Positions 45,414 to 54,178 of a stretch of DNA of 64,000 bases are shown in pieces. Source of the DNA: Lysobacterales bacterium (GTDB taxonomy: Bacteria; Pseudomonadota; Gammaproteobacteria; Xanthomonadales; SZUA-5); assembly GCA_022844165.1 (NCBI GenBank), contig JALHMH010000019.1, forward strand, positions 1 through 64,000, written 5' to 3'. A program made the position numbers and the translations under genes. A model generated the notes under the pieces. That model saw nothing but the letters and a program-made list of their open reading frames with translations, ran no database searches and was not told the DNA's origin. The first letter of the stretch is position 1. Every line of letters starts with the position of its first letter.

Positions 45414-46021
45414 AGCAAGCGTTTCAGTTCCGCCAGAGCGCGTCCACGGTGGCTACGAAAGGCCTTGTCCGCGTGCAGCATTTGTGCGGCGCCCTTGCCC
45501 GTCTCTGGGTCAAAAAACACCGGATCGTAGCCGAAGCCGCCACTGCCCTGCGGCGCACGCAACAATTCGCCGCGCCAGATGCCCTGAGCGATCAATGGCA
45601 GTGGATCGTCGTGGCGTTGAATGAGTACCAGCACACACACGAATTTGCAGCCACGCGCACCATCGGGAACATGCGCGGTGGCGCGCAGCAGTTTATCGAT
45701 ATGGGCCGCGTCGGGTTGTTGCTCGCCTGCGTAAACCGCGCTCTGCACACCGGGCGCGCCGAACAGGGCGTCGACCATCAATCCGCTGTCGTCAGCAAGC
45801 GTCGGCAGGCCAGTAGCTTGGGACACATGGCGGGCCTTGATCAGGGCGTTTTCAACAAAACTGTTCGCCGGCTCGGCTGGCGCTGTCAGGCCAAATTCGC
45901 TCGCGAGTTTGAGGTCCACATCGCCCAACATCGTTCTGAACTCGGCCAGTTTGCCAGGGTTGTGGGAGGCGAGAACCCAGGTTGGCGGCGATACACGTTG
46001 GGCGGACACATCCGGGTTCAT
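45410..46021 (-). CDS. rdgB: XTP/dITP diphosphatase (RdgB/HAM1)
   Basis: 203 residues. It hydrolyses non-canonical purine nucleoside triphosphates such as dITP and [65 protein letters not shown] and [12 protein letters not shown] are the HAM1 signatures. Its ATG overlaps the stop of the acyl-CoA dehydrogenase gene and its stop overlaps the hemW start, giving a three-gene coupled unit. Confidence 0.95.
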   Translation of the reverse strand: MNPDVSAQRVSPPTWVLASHNPGKLAEFRTMLGDVDLKLASEFGLTAPAEPANSFVENALIKARHVSQATGLPTLADDSGLMVDALFGAPGVQSAVYAGEQQPDAAHIDKLLRATAHVPDGARGCKFVCVLVLIQRHDDPLPLIAQGIWRGELLRAPQGSGGFGYDPVFFDPETGKGAAQMLHADKAFRSHRGRALAELKRLL

Positions 46022-47178
46022 TGTTTGCCGGCGAACAACTCGCGCCCGATCAGCATGCGGCGGATTTCCTGGGTGCCTGCGCCGATCTCGTAGAGTTTCG
46101 CGTCGCGCAAGAATCGCCCGGCGGGATAGTCATTGATGTAGCCGTTGCCGCCCAGCGCCTGGATCGCCTCCAGGCTCACCTCGACAGCGGCCTTCGAGGC
46201 GTACAACAAACAACTTGCAGGGTCGACACGCGAGTACTTTCCGGCATCGTAGTCTTGCGCGACGCGATAGGCATAAGCACTGGCCGATTGCCAGGCCGTG
46301 TACATGTCCGCGAGCTTGGCTTGCATGATGCCGAAGGTACCGATTGGCTGATCGAACTGCTTACGTTCGCGCACATATCCCAGCGTCAGCTCGAGCGCGG
46401 CTTGCATCAGTCCGAGAGGCCCACCGCTGAGCACTAGTCGCTCCGTGTTCAAGCCGCTCATTAATACTTTGACCCCGTGATCGACGTCTCCGAGGACGTT
46501 CTCATCAGGGATTTCGCAGTCCTCGAAGACCAGCTCGCAGGTGTTCGAGCCGCGCATGCCGAATTTGTCGAGTTTTTGCGCGGTGCGGAAACCCGCCATG
46601 CCTTTTTCAACAATGAACGCGGTCATGCAGCGCGAGCCTTGCGCCTTCGGCGCCGTGCGCAAGTACACAACCAGCACTTCGGCGTCCGGGCCGTTGGTAA
46701 TCCACATTTTCGACCCGTTTGCGATCCAACGATCGCCGCGCTTTTCGGCACGCGCACTCATCGAACCGACGACATCCGAGCCGGCACCGGGTTCGCTCAT
46801 TGCCAGCGCGCCGACGTGCTCACCGCTGCACAGTTTCGGTAAGTACTTTTCGCGCTGCGCGCGGTTGCCGTTGTTGTACAGGTTCTGGACGCACAGGTTC
46901 GAATGTGCGCCGTAGGACAAACCCACCGAACCTGATCCGCGCGAGATTTCTTCAAGCGCGATCAGGTGCGCCAAGTAACCCATGCCGCTACCACCGAACT
47001 CCGGATCGACCGTGATGCCCAACAGGCCGAGATCACCGAGTTTTGGCCATAGATCGCGAGGGAAGCTGTTGCTGCGGTCGATCTCGTCGGCGCGAGGCGC
47101 CACCTCGCTGTCGACAAATCGGCGCACAGTCTCGCGCAACATATCGATATCGTCGCCCAGGGACAGTGGCGTCATCAC
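46018..47178 (-). CDS. ivd: Isovaleryl-CoA dehydrogenase
   Basis: 386 residues, acyl-CoA dehydrogenase fold: [47 protein letters not shown]-type [13 protein letters not shown], and [35 protein letters not shown]. The catalytic Glu in [16 protein letters not shown] has the position specific to isovaleryl-CoA dehydrogenases, so leucine catabolism is the likely role. The rest of the liu operon is not here. It is first in a unit with rdgB and hemW. Confidence 0.88.
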   Translation of the reverse strand: MMTPLSLGDDIDMLRETVRRFVDSEVAPRADEIDRSNSFPRDLWPKLGDLGLLGITVDPEFGGSGMGYLAHLIALEEISRGSGSVGLSYGAHSNLCVQNLYNNGNRAQREKYLPKLCSGEHVGALAMSEPGAGSDVVGSMSARAEKRGDRWIANGSKMWITNGPDAEVLVVYLRTAPKAQGSRCMTAFIVEKGMAGFRTAQKLDKFGMRGSNTCELVFEDCEIPDENVLGDVDHGVKVLMSGLNTERLVLSGGPLGLMQAALELTLGYVRERKQFDQPIGTFGIMQAKLADMYTAWQSASAYAYRVAQDYDAGKYSRVDPASCLLYASKAAVEVSLEAIQALGGNGYINDYPAGRFLRDAKLYEIGAGTQEIRRMLIGRELFAGKQ

Positions 47179-47513
47179 AGCGCTCCGTACTTACTTGGAC
47201 CGCGAAGGCTACATCGCAAATGGCCGCAACGCTAAGGTCGGCTTCAAAACGCGGCTCATCTTGCCGCAAATCGAGGTGCTTGTCTTCACGATGAAAGCAC
47301 GTTCGGGCAATGACGACGCAGCAAGTCGGTTGGCTGCTCGGTGCGGGATCTTGCAACCAGCGTCAGATTTCCCACGAGCAAGTGTGGCCGGTCAAAGCCC
47401 CATGCCGCTGCCATGGCTTCGCCTCAAGCGGATCCGTTGCTGTCTGGATCCTGCCCGTGATCGGTCAGGCTTGCCGATCAAGATTCAGCCTCCTGAGCAA
47501 TGAGTGCGAACGC
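47179..47513. other. Intergenic region between ivd and creD (divergent)
   Basis: 335 bp separating divergent genes. Short frames exist on both strands, but none has a ribosome binding site or recognisable product. No clear repeat, terminator or palindrome was found. Promoters for ivd and creD must lie here, but I cannot point to convincing hexamers. Confidence 0.5.
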
Positions 47514-48860
47514 ATGGCAGGTCGCTTGATGTTGTCCACGACGGCAAAGATGTTCCTCATCGGTCTGTTGTCTCTGCTGTTGATGATTCCGTTGGCTTTG
47601 GTCTATGACCTGGTGCGCGAACGGCAAGGATTGGCCATTGAGGCCGAGGCGACCATTGCGCGCGGGTGGGGCGGCGAGCAGCGGGTGTTGCTGCCGATGG
47701 TGCATCTGGCATTCGTTCGCGAACGGCTCGAAGGCAAACAGCGCATTGTCGATCGCGAGGACCGCTGGTTGTCTGCGCGCGAGGCGAGCGCAAGCGCGAC
47801 GCTTGGCGTTGAGTCGCGCACGCTCGGCATGTACTCGCTGCCGATTTATCGGGCCGATCTGAAGCTGCGGATGAATTTCGCGCCGGGCGCCGTCGCGGCA
47901 CAGTTCGGCGGCGACGGTTGGCGACCGGTGGCCGCGCGATTGGTGTTCGCGCCGGGCGATTTAACCGGGCTTCGCCAGGTGAGCACGCTGCGCGCGGGCG
48001 GCGCGGAAATGCAATTCAGTCCCGCCAGTGATCGCTTGCCGATCTCGCTGGGCGAAAGCCTGTACAGCGATGGCGATCGGGCGCTGTTGGAGGCGCCGTT
48101 GGGATCGCTGCTCGATGCGGCGTCCTTCGATCTCCAGCTCGACATCGAACTGGCTGGTGCCCGGCGCTTCGAGCTGATTCCCAATGCCAGCTCTTTCCGC
48201 TTCGAAGTCACGGGCGATTGGCCGCATCCTGGTTTTGCAGGCGGCGCATTGCCGCGTGAGCGAGACGTGCGAGGCGATGGATTCTCCGCCAACTGGCAGT
48301 TGTTGGACTTGTCGACCGGCCTGCCGCCGGTCACCTACAGCGCCGAAGTGCTGCGCAACTGGGGCGCCAAGGCCGTCGGCGTGCAGCTGGTGGAACCGGG
48401 TGGCTTGTACCAACAGAACGAACGCAGCGCCAAGTATGGTGTGCTGGTGCTGGCGCTCACGATGGCCGCGCTGTTTCTGACCGAAGTGTTGCTCGGTGTT
48501 CGTCTGCACGCGTTTCACTACGGGTTGGTGGGACTCGCTCTTGCGATGTTCTACTTGCTGCTGTTGGCGATCAGCGAACATGCGGGATTTGTTGCTGCCT
48601 ATACCATTGCAGCCGCGGCGGTCGTCGCGATGGTCAGCGGCTATTGCGCAGCCGTGATGCGCTCATGGGCGCGTGGGTTGTTGGCCGGTTTTGTGCTCGC
48701 TCTGCTCAAGGGTTTCCTGTTTGTTTTGATTTCTGCAGAACAACTATCGTTGCTGATCGGCGCATTGGGACTGACCTCGCTACTGGCGATTGCGATGTAT
48801 CTGACACGCCGCATCGACTGGTACAGTTCGAGCAATCACGAAACACCGGAGACCACGTGA
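47514..48860 (+). CDS. creD: CreD family inner membrane protein
   Basis: 448 residues from the ATG at 47514 (the ATG at 47529 is also possible). One N-terminal membrane helix (MFLIGLLSLLLMIPLALVYDLV) is followed by a periplasmic domain with ERQGLAIEAEATIARGWGGEQ and LPIYRADLKLRMNFAP, then about six C-terminal helices including VLVLALTMAALFLTEVLLGVRLHAFHYGLVGLA. This matches CreD, a member of the CreBC regulon linked to envelope integrity and beta-lactam response. creBC is not adjacent. It ends in a 1-bp overlap with tsaB. Confidence 0.88.
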   Translation: MAGRLMLSTTAKMFLIGLLSLLLMIPLALVYDLVRERQGLAIEAEATIARGWGGEQRVLLPMVHLAFVRERLEGKQRIVDREDRWLSAREASASATLGVESRTLGMYSLPIYRADLKLRMNFAPGAVAAQFGGDGWRPVAARLVFAPGDLTGLRQVSTLRAGGAEMQFSPASDRLPISLGESLYSDGDRALLEAPLGSLLDAASFDLQLDIELAGARRFELIPNASSFRFEVTGDWPHPGFAGGALPRERDVRGDGFSANWQLLDLSTGLPPVTYSAEVLRNWGAKAVGVQLVEPGGLYQQNERSAKYGVLVLALTMAALFLTEVLLGVRLHAFHYGLVGLALAMFYLLLLAISEHAGFVAAYTIAAAAVVAMVSGYCAAVMRSWARGLLAGFVLALLKGFLFVLISAEQLSLLIGALGLTSLLAIAMYLTRRIDWYSSSNHETPETT

Positions 48861-49552
48861 TGATGATTCTCGCGATCGAGTGTTCGACTGAAGTTCTGTC
48901 GCTGGCTGTTTATGCGCATGGCGAAATTCACGAGCGCGTGGAACATTCTGGCCGGCGCCACGGCGACGTTCTGCTGCCTTTGATCGACGCCGTGCTCGAT
49001 GCGGCGCGCATCGACAAGCTCAGTCTCCAGGCTGTCGCATTCGGCCGCGGCCCAGGTGCGTTCACAGGCGTGCGCATGGCAGTGGCCGCGGCACAGGGCA
49101 TTGCTTACGGCCTGGATATTCCCGCGATTCCAGTGTCTTCGTTGGCTGCACTGGCACAAGAGGGCTTCGATCGCGGCGCTGCGCCGCCGCTCCTGGCATT
49201 GGCCGACGCTCGAATGGGCGAGGTGTATGCCGGCTTCTTTGATGTTGGCGCCGATGGACTGGTGTATGCCATTGGCGACGAACGTCTCGCGGCGCCGGAG
49301 GCCATCAGCTTACCTGGCGATGACGTCTGGTGTGTGCTGGGTCCTGGCTTTCAGGCCTATCGGCAAGCGGTCGATAAGGCACTGGGCTACCGCGGCGATG
49401 GCATCAGCCGCAGCTGTTATCCGCAAGCCAGCACCATCGCCCGTCTCGCCGCGCGCGAGTTGCGCGAGGGCAGGGCGGTGCCAGCGCGTCTGGCATTGCC
49501 CGTTTATCTGCGCGACAAAGTTGCCCAAACCTCGGCCGAGCGTCGCCACTGA
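48860..49552 (+). CDS. tsaB: tRNA threonylcarbamoyladenosine biosynthesis protein TsaB
   Basis: 230 residues. The ASKHA-fold protein supports TsaD in making t6A37 in tRNAs that read ANN codons. MMILAIECSTEVLSLAV, RRHGDVLLPLIDAVL, AVAFGRGPGAFTGVRMAVAAAQGIAYG and ALADARMGEVYAGFF are the TsaB signatures. The start overlaps the last base of the creD stop codon. The rimI gene often found next to tsaB is absent; a convergent acyltransferase follows. Confidence 0.93.
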   Translation: MMILAIECSTEVLSLAVYAHGEIHERVEHSGRRHGDVLLPLIDAVLDAARIDKLSLQAVAFGRGPGAFTGVRMAVAAAQGIAYGLDIPAIPVSSLAALAQEGFDRGAAPPLLALADARMGEVYAGFFDVGADGLVYAIGDERLAAPEAISLPGDDVWCVLGPGFQAYRQAVDKALGYRGDGISRSCYPQASTIARLAARELREGRAVPARLALPVYLRDKVAQTSAERRH

Positions 49553-49555
49553 GTG

Positions 49556-50662
49556 TCAGCCCAGCCAGCGCCGCAATTGCGTTCGACGGACAAGGACCTC
49601 GTAGCTGAAAAAACAAATCGCCAGCGTGGCGGCCACGCTGATGGCCAGTTTGGTCAACCAGCCGAACGCTTGATCCATCAGCCCGTACTGGATCACGAAC
49701 AGCACGGGCAGATGCACCAGATACGTCCAGTACGAACCGGCCGCGAGATAGCGCAGCCATGGATGCTGGACATTGAGGAATCGCTGCCCGGCAATCCACA
49801 AGTGAAGCGTCATCCATAAGCTGATGAATGCGCCCAGGACCGCAAGTTGCCAGGGCGCTGCCAGATCGCCCGGATCTGGCGGGAGCCGCCGCAATCCATA
49901 AAGCCAGGCGATGTACAACAACATGCTGCTGATGGCTAACCCTGGCGACCATCGGCGAAGCGCATCCAGCAGCTGTGGCTGCCGCCGCAACGTGGTTCCC
50001 AATGCGAAAAAGAAACCGAAGAACCCGATCGCCCAGAATTGCGGCAAGAAACTCTCAGGTGCGGGATGAGGCGCTGTCACCGATAGCAGCGACGGGACCA
50101 GTAGCAGCGGCGCTATCAGCCACGTCCACAACGGCAACTGCGATTGCAGACGTTTTCTGGTGGCAAAAACGCTGCCCAGCGCCCACTGCAGAATGTAAAA
50201 CCACATCAGGTAGTACAAAAACCACAAATGGCTGGTGCCCGGAGGCAACTGCGGCGGATCTGCCATCGTCGACCACTCGCGAACGATTTTCAGAACCGCC
50301 GAAGGATGTTCCACATTTGCCGCCGCCCACTCGGTGCTCCAGGTCAGACTCAGGATCACTGGCAGCCAGAGCACGACGAACGGCAGCAGCACGCGTTGCA
50401 CGCGATTGGCAAACATCCCACCCATACCGCGCTGCTCGATCAACATTGCACTGAAGTAGCCGGCGATCATGAAAAACAGCGGCATGCGAAAAAAATGCAG
50501 GAACCACGCAAAGACGTCGGCGACGGCGGATGTCGACCGATCGGCCAGTGGCCAGAACGGTTGCATCAGAGGGCTGTAAGCCAATGCGGCATGGAACAGC
50601 ACACCTGCCAGCATCGCCAGCGCGCGCAGGTTGTCGAGGTAGTGCAGGCGTTCGATGGCCAT
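49556..50662 (-). CDS. Acyltransferase 3 family membrane protein (OpgC/MdoC-like)
   Basis: 368 residues with about ten membrane helices. The N-terminal RLHYLDNLRALAMLAGVLFHAALAYSP carries the conserved Arg and His of acyltransferase family 3, followed by FRMPLFFMIAGYFSAM and the TSHLWFLYYLMWFY segment. Similar proteins O-acylate glucans or surface carbohydrates; MdoC/OpgC succinylates periplasmic glucans. The substrate is unknown here, since no glucan genes are adjacent. Confidence 0.82.
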   Translation of the reverse strand: MAIERLHYLDNLRALAMLAGVLFHAALAYSPLMQPFWPLADRSTSAVADVFAWFLHFFRMPLFFMIAGYFSAMLIEQRGMGGMFANRVQRVLLPFVVLWLPVILSLTWSTEWAAANVEHPSAVLKIVREWSTMADPPQLPPGTSHLWFLYYLMWFYILQWALGSVFATRKRLQSQLPLWTWLIAPLLLVPSLLSVTAPHPAPESFLPQFWAIGFFGFFFALGTTLRRQPQLLDALRRWSPGLAISSMLLYIAWLYGLRRLPPDPGDLAAPWQLAVLGAFISLWMTLHLWIAGQRFLNVQHPWLRYLAAGSYWTYLVHLPVLFVIQYGLMDQAFGWLTKLAISVAATLAICFFSYEVLVRRTQLRRWLG

Positions 50663-50738
50663 AGGTCAATCGCCCGATGCGTCGTCAGGTCGTAGAGATT
50701 GATTCGAATTCGCCGGGCCCACGCACGCCGGGCGCCGC

Positions 50739-51419
50739 TCAATAGAAGGCAACTTTTCGGCAGTGTACCCAACCCGTCCCAACAAGCAGCAACAGGCTCA
50801 CGACAACTTGTGTTGTCAGAATGACGATTGCCGCCGAACTGAAGATAATCGCTTCGCCCCGGATCACGCCGTGAATGGACTCGATCTGGGATAGACCCAT
50901 CATGAACGGATTGATCATGACCATGCTGGCGATCATCACAAAGATGTTCCAACCTTCGGATTCCACGGCCATCGCTACGCTGAGCGCTACACAGTAAGCG
51001 AGCAAAATATGGCCAAAGATCAGCAACGAATAGACCACCAGACCATCGGGCAATGGCGTGAGCAAAATGGCCGCGAGCGTGCCGATCAAAATGACTAAAA
51101 ACGGCACTGCGAAGGTCACCAGATTGCCGATCAGTTTAGCGAGGTAGTAGTCGAGCGGCGCTATGGGCAGGCTCATGACGAATGCCAGGTTGTGCTCCTT
51201 GCGTTCGTTGATCAATGAGGTCGATATCGCGAAGCAGGACGTTGCGACGAGCACGATGATCAGCAACAGCGAGCCGATGTAAAACGACCAGGGTCTGGCC
51301 ATGCCAAGTAAACACAAAGACAAGATGCCCGTGAGCACATACGCGGCCATTTGCTTCTGGAACAACAACCAGTCCTTGGCGATCAGTCGTTTGATGACAG
51401 GAACATTGAGCGAATTCAT
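50739..51419 (-). CDS. ABC transporter permease (ABC-2 type)
   Basis: 226 residues with six predicted membrane helices. Typical of the permease partner of GntR-controlled ABC systems: an N-terminal RLIAKDWLLFQKQM, SLINERKEHNLAFVMSLPIAPLDYYLAKL and VMINPFMMGLS. The start overlaps the ATPase gene (ATGA). The transported compound is unknown; related YtrBC/YhcG-type systems respond to cell-wall-active agents. Confidence 0.75.
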   Translation of the reverse strand: MNSLNVPVIKRLIAKDWLLFQKQMAAYVLTGILSLCLLGMARPWSFYIGSLLLIIVLVATSCFAISTSLINERKEHNLAFVMSLPIAPLDYYLAKLIGNLVTFAVPFLVILIGTLAAILLTPLPDGLVVYSLLIFGHILLAYCVALSVAMAVESEGWNIFVMIASMVMINPFMMGLSQIESIHGVIRGEAIIFSSAAIVILTTQVVVSLLLLVGTGWVHCRKVAFY

Positions 51420-52291
51420 GCGGGTGCTCCAGCGCGTACGGTGGTGACGAAAATGTCTTCCAGGCGCATCGGGTCGACGCTCTGCACCGTCAGTCCGTGC
51501 GCCGCCAGTCGCGCCGGCAACTCGCCACAAAAATCGCGCACTTTGAGCTCGAGCACAGAACCATTACGTCGTGCCGCGGCGATCTCCGGCCACTCCGGTG
51601 TGTAGTCGCCGAAACAAACGATGCGCCGCCAGTCGTCGAGGAAACGCTCCTTGTCCTGTGAGGCGATCAGTCGGCCCTGGTGCAAAAAGCTGATCGAATC
51701 GGCGAGTTGTTCCACATCGTGCGTGTTGTGCGACGAAAACAGTACGCTGCGCGTTTCATCGCGCAGTACATCGGAGAGCACTTCGAGCACCTCGCTGCGT
51801 GCGACGGGATCCAATCCGGTGGTTGGCTCATCCAGCAGCAACAAACGGGGTCGACGCGCAAAACACAACAGCAGCAGCGCTTTGACCCGTTGGCCATGCG
51901 AAAAGCCGCCGATCGACTGGTCGCTTTTCAAATCGAAGCGGCGCAACAGATCGCGCGCATAGTTTTCGTCCCAGCCTGGATAAATCGCCGCGATCAAATC
52001 CATGTGCCAGCGCAAAGTCTGGCTCTTGTAAAGGCGCATGTCTTCGGAGGCGAATCCAGTATCGGCTTTGACCGCGACCTGATCCTCGGGCATGCGCAGT
52101 CCCAGAACCCGAACGTCTCCCCGATCGGCACGTACCAGGCCGGTCAGAATGCGTAGCAGCGTGGTTTTGCCAGCGCCATTCACTCCAACCAGTCCCATGA
52201 TCTGGCCGTGTGGCAAGCTCAAACTGATGTCGCTTAGCGTGAACTGCGGGTACTGTTTGTGAATGCCTGTCAGGGCGAATGCCACAGTCAT
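51416..52291 (-). CDS. ABC transporter ATP-binding protein
   Basis: 291 residues. Walker A GVNGAGKTTLLRIL, Q-loop region DTGFASEDMRLY, a signature loop with unusual sequence (GGFSHGQRVKALLLL in place of LSGGQ), Walker B RLLLLDEPTTGLDP and H-loop SSHNTHDVEQLA. The C-terminal extension (about 215-291) is typical of ABC-2 exporters. Start and stop overlap both neighbours (ATGA), so GntR, ATPase and permease form one unit. Confidence 0.92.
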   Translation of the reverse strand: MTVAFALTGIHKQYPQFTLSDISLSLPHGQIMGLVGVNGAGKTTLLRILTGLVRADRGDVRVLGLRMPEDQVAVKADTGFASEDMRLYKSQTLRWHMDLIAAIYPGWDENYARDLLRRFDLKSDQSIGGFSHGQRVKALLLLCFARRPRLLLLDEPTTGLDPVARSEVLEVLSDVLRDETRSVLFSSHNTHDVEQLADSISFLHQGRLIASQDKERFLDDWRRIVCFGDYTPEWPEIAAARRNGSVLELKVRDFCGELPARLAAHGLTVQSVDPMRLEDIFVTTVRAGAPA

Positions 52292-52674
52292 GGCATGACT
52301 CCTTTGTCCGGGCCCGCGTCGAGCAGGCGTTGAATTTCGTGTGTATCGAGGCCCAGCTGGGCCGCGCAACCCAGGAATGCTTGCAAGTGCCGGTGCATCT
52401 CGGCGCGCAACAGCGCGCGGGGCAAGTCGTGCGAGGCAGCCACGAACGAGCCCTTGCCGTGGCGCGTGACGATGACGCCGGCATGCTCCAATTCGAGATA
52501 GGCGCGTTTGACTGTGATGACGCTGACATGACTGCTCGACGCCAGTTCGCGGATCGATGGCAGTGGGTAACCCGCAGGCCAATCGCCCAGCATGACTTTG
52601 GTCGAAATCTGATCGACGATTTGCCGATACATCGGCCGGTTATCGTTTTCAGACAGGAAGAGGGCGTCGCTCAC
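52288..52674 (-). CDS. GntR family transcriptional regulator (YtrA-like)
   Basis: 128 residues from a GTG at 52674. A winged HTH occupies about residues 12-78: RPMYRQIVDQISTKVMLGDWPAGYPLPSIRELASSSHVSVITVKRAYLELEHAGVIVTRHGKGSFVA. Only a short helical C-terminus follows, as in the YtrA subfamily, which lacks a large effector domain. It heads the ABC operon and probably represses it through the 9-bp repeats that overlap its own start. Confidence 0.88.
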   Translation of the reverse strand: MSDALFLSENDNRPMYRQIVDQISTKVMLGDWPAGYPLPSIRELASSSHVSVITVKRAYLELEHAGVIVTRHGKGSFVAASHDLPRALLRAEMHRHLQAFLGCAAQLGLDTHEIQRLLDAGPDKGVMP

Positions 52675-52715
52675 TGTGCATTCTTTGTATATCTCATATG
52701 CACAGTATGCACAGT
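52673..52715 (-). promoter_or_regulatory. Repeated 9-mer ATGCACAGT, likely GntR operator
   Basis: On the plus strand ATGCACAGT occurs twice in tandem (52698-52706 and 52707-52715), and the inverted copy ACTGTGCAT lies at 52673-52681, overlapping the GTG start codon. The inverted pair has its nearest ends 16 bp apart. Position and symmetry suggest autoregulation of the gntR-ABC operon. Confidence 0.6.
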
Positions 52716-52751
52716 CTACTTCCTGGCCGTCAAGCGGGTCCCTGGAAACCG

Positions 52752-53444
52752 TCAAACCAGCCGCAGGTGGCCGGCCGACACAGTCAATGTGTCTTCGTGG
52801 TTCTTGACGAGCAGGCGTCCCAGGCCGTCCACACCTTGCGCCGTTCCTTGAAAACGATCGTCCACTCGCACCGTGCGACCAAAGAGCGCATCGCGTGCAG
52901 GCCAAAGGTTGGCAAAAGGCGCAAAGCCGCCAAGATCGAACAGCGGCAGGGCAGCTTCCAGGGCACGCAACACGTCGGTCAATGCGGCGTCGCGGTCTGT
53001 TGAGGCGACAACGTCTAATCCGCTGGCTGGTTGATCGATGCCGGTTGGCGTCTTGAGATTAATCCCGAAACCGATCAGTGCGGTCGCAGGGCTGCCGATC
53101 AGTTCGATCAGAACGCCACCGAGTTTCTGATCATGGATGACGAGATCGTTTGGCCACTTGACCAATACGCTCGGGTGCAAAGCCGTCGCTAACGTCATTC
53201 CAACGACGAGCGAAAGACCGCTCATTTGTCCGGCCGTGCGCGTGAACGGCCAGATCAACGTGCAGGCGATTGACCCGGCAGGAATCGTGTGCCATGTGCG
53301 GCCATGCGTGCCGCGCCCCGCGGTCTGGCGATCGGTCACGATGGCGCGAGGTTCTCTGCCGTGCGTTTGCAAACGTGCATGGGCTAAGGTCTGTGTGGAA
53401 TCCACTTCATCGAATCGCTCGATGATCACAGGAATGTGCTCCAT
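52752..53444 (-). CDS. birA: Biotin--[acetyl-CoA-carboxylase] ligase, catalytic domain only
   Basis: 230 residues. It activates biotin with ATP and attaches it to the carboxyl carrier protein. FDEVDSTQTLAHARL, the biotinyl-AMP loop TAGRGTHGRTWH, LVVGMTLATAL and VKWPNDLVIHDQKLGGVLIE are present. The N-terminal HTH of E. coli BirA is missing, so this form cannot repress the bio operon. The ATG at 53444 is taken; a GTG 9 bp upstream is possible. Confidence 0.92.
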   Translation of the reverse strand: MEHIPVIIERFDEVDSTQTLAHARLQTHGREPRAIVTDRQTAGRGTHGRTWHTIPAGSIACTLIWPFTRTAGQMSGLSLVVGMTLATALHPSVLVKWPNDLVIHDQKLGGVLIELIGSPATALIGFGINLKTPTGIDQPASGLDVVASTDRDAALTDVLRALEAALPLFDLGGFAPFANLWPARDALFGRTVRVDDRFQGTAQGVDGLGRLLVKNHEDTLTVSAGHLRLV

Positions 53445-53545
53445 CTTGAACACGCAAAAGACGCAAGGTGGCCATCCAGGCCGTGTCGTACTCGCGAAAG
53501 TAATTCTTGGATCGACTTAGCGAACGCGGCTCTCGGTCGCCTGGA

Positions 53546-54178
53546 TCATCGCCAAAACAAGCGACCGATGACGCGTACGCGCTCAAAGCGATTCTCGTTG
53601 CCGTTGACAACTCGTACGATATTGCTGCGGTGTGTGTAGGTCAGAAGCAGGGCGGCGCTGATCGCAAGTGCCAGCAGCGTCGCGCTGTCGCCGGCAAGAA
53701 AAACCAATAGCGGAAAACAGAGCCCGGCAATGACGGTCGCCAATCCAACATAGCCAGAACTCATCAAGACCAAAACCCATATGGCCAACATGGCGAGAGC
53801 CAGCCAGGGCATGATCAGCGTAATGCCACCGATCAAAGTGCCGGCACCTTTGCCGCCGCGAAAGCCGTGGAAAACCGGATAACAGTGGCCGACCGCGGCC
53901 ATGAATGCGCAAGCCAGCGCAATCTCTGCGGGCGCCATCATTGGGGTGCCCAGCGGAAGTTGCGCGATCAGGCCTGCGGCAATCAGTCCTTTGCCCACAT
54001 CGATCGCCATCGTGCCCAGCGCAAATGCCTTGCCTTGTGTTCGCAGGGCGTTGGTGGCCCCAGCATTACCACTGCCAGCAGTGCGGATATCAACCCCTCT
54101 GAGTTTGCCGATCACCAGACTGCCGACGATGCTGCCGAGCAGGTACGACAGCAACAATTTTGCGAGCAAATCGATCAC
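53546..54178 (-). CDS. plsY: Acyl-phosphate:glycerol-3-phosphate acyltransferase PlsY
   Basis: 210 residues with five membrane helices. LLSYLLGSIVGSLVIGKLRGVDIRTAGSGNAGATNALRT, GHCYPVFHGFRGGKGAGTLIGG and HRSNIVRVVNGNENRF contain the three PlsY motifs. It moves an acyl group from acyl-phosphate to glycerol 3-phosphate, the first step of phospholipid synthesis. The start is a GTG that overlaps the stop of the FakA-FakB fusion gene (GTGA). That enzyme would make acyl-phosphate, the PlsY substrate. Confidence 0.93.
   Translation of the reverse strand: MIDLLAKLLLSYLLGSIVGSLVIGKLRGVDIRTAGSGNAGATNALRTQGKAFALGTMAIDVGKGLIAAGLIAQLPLGTPMMAPAEIALACAFMAAVGHCYPVFHGFRGGKGAGTLIGGITLIMPWLALAMLAIWVLVLMSSGYVGLATVIAGLCFPLLVFLAGDSATLLALAISAALLLTYTHRSNIVRVVNGNENRFERVRVIGRLFWR

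Noticed and set aside
46982..47503. 173-codon plus-strand frame across the ivd start and the ivd-creD gap
   Set aside because: Mostly antisense to ivd, ending just before creD, with no motif and no ribosome binding site.
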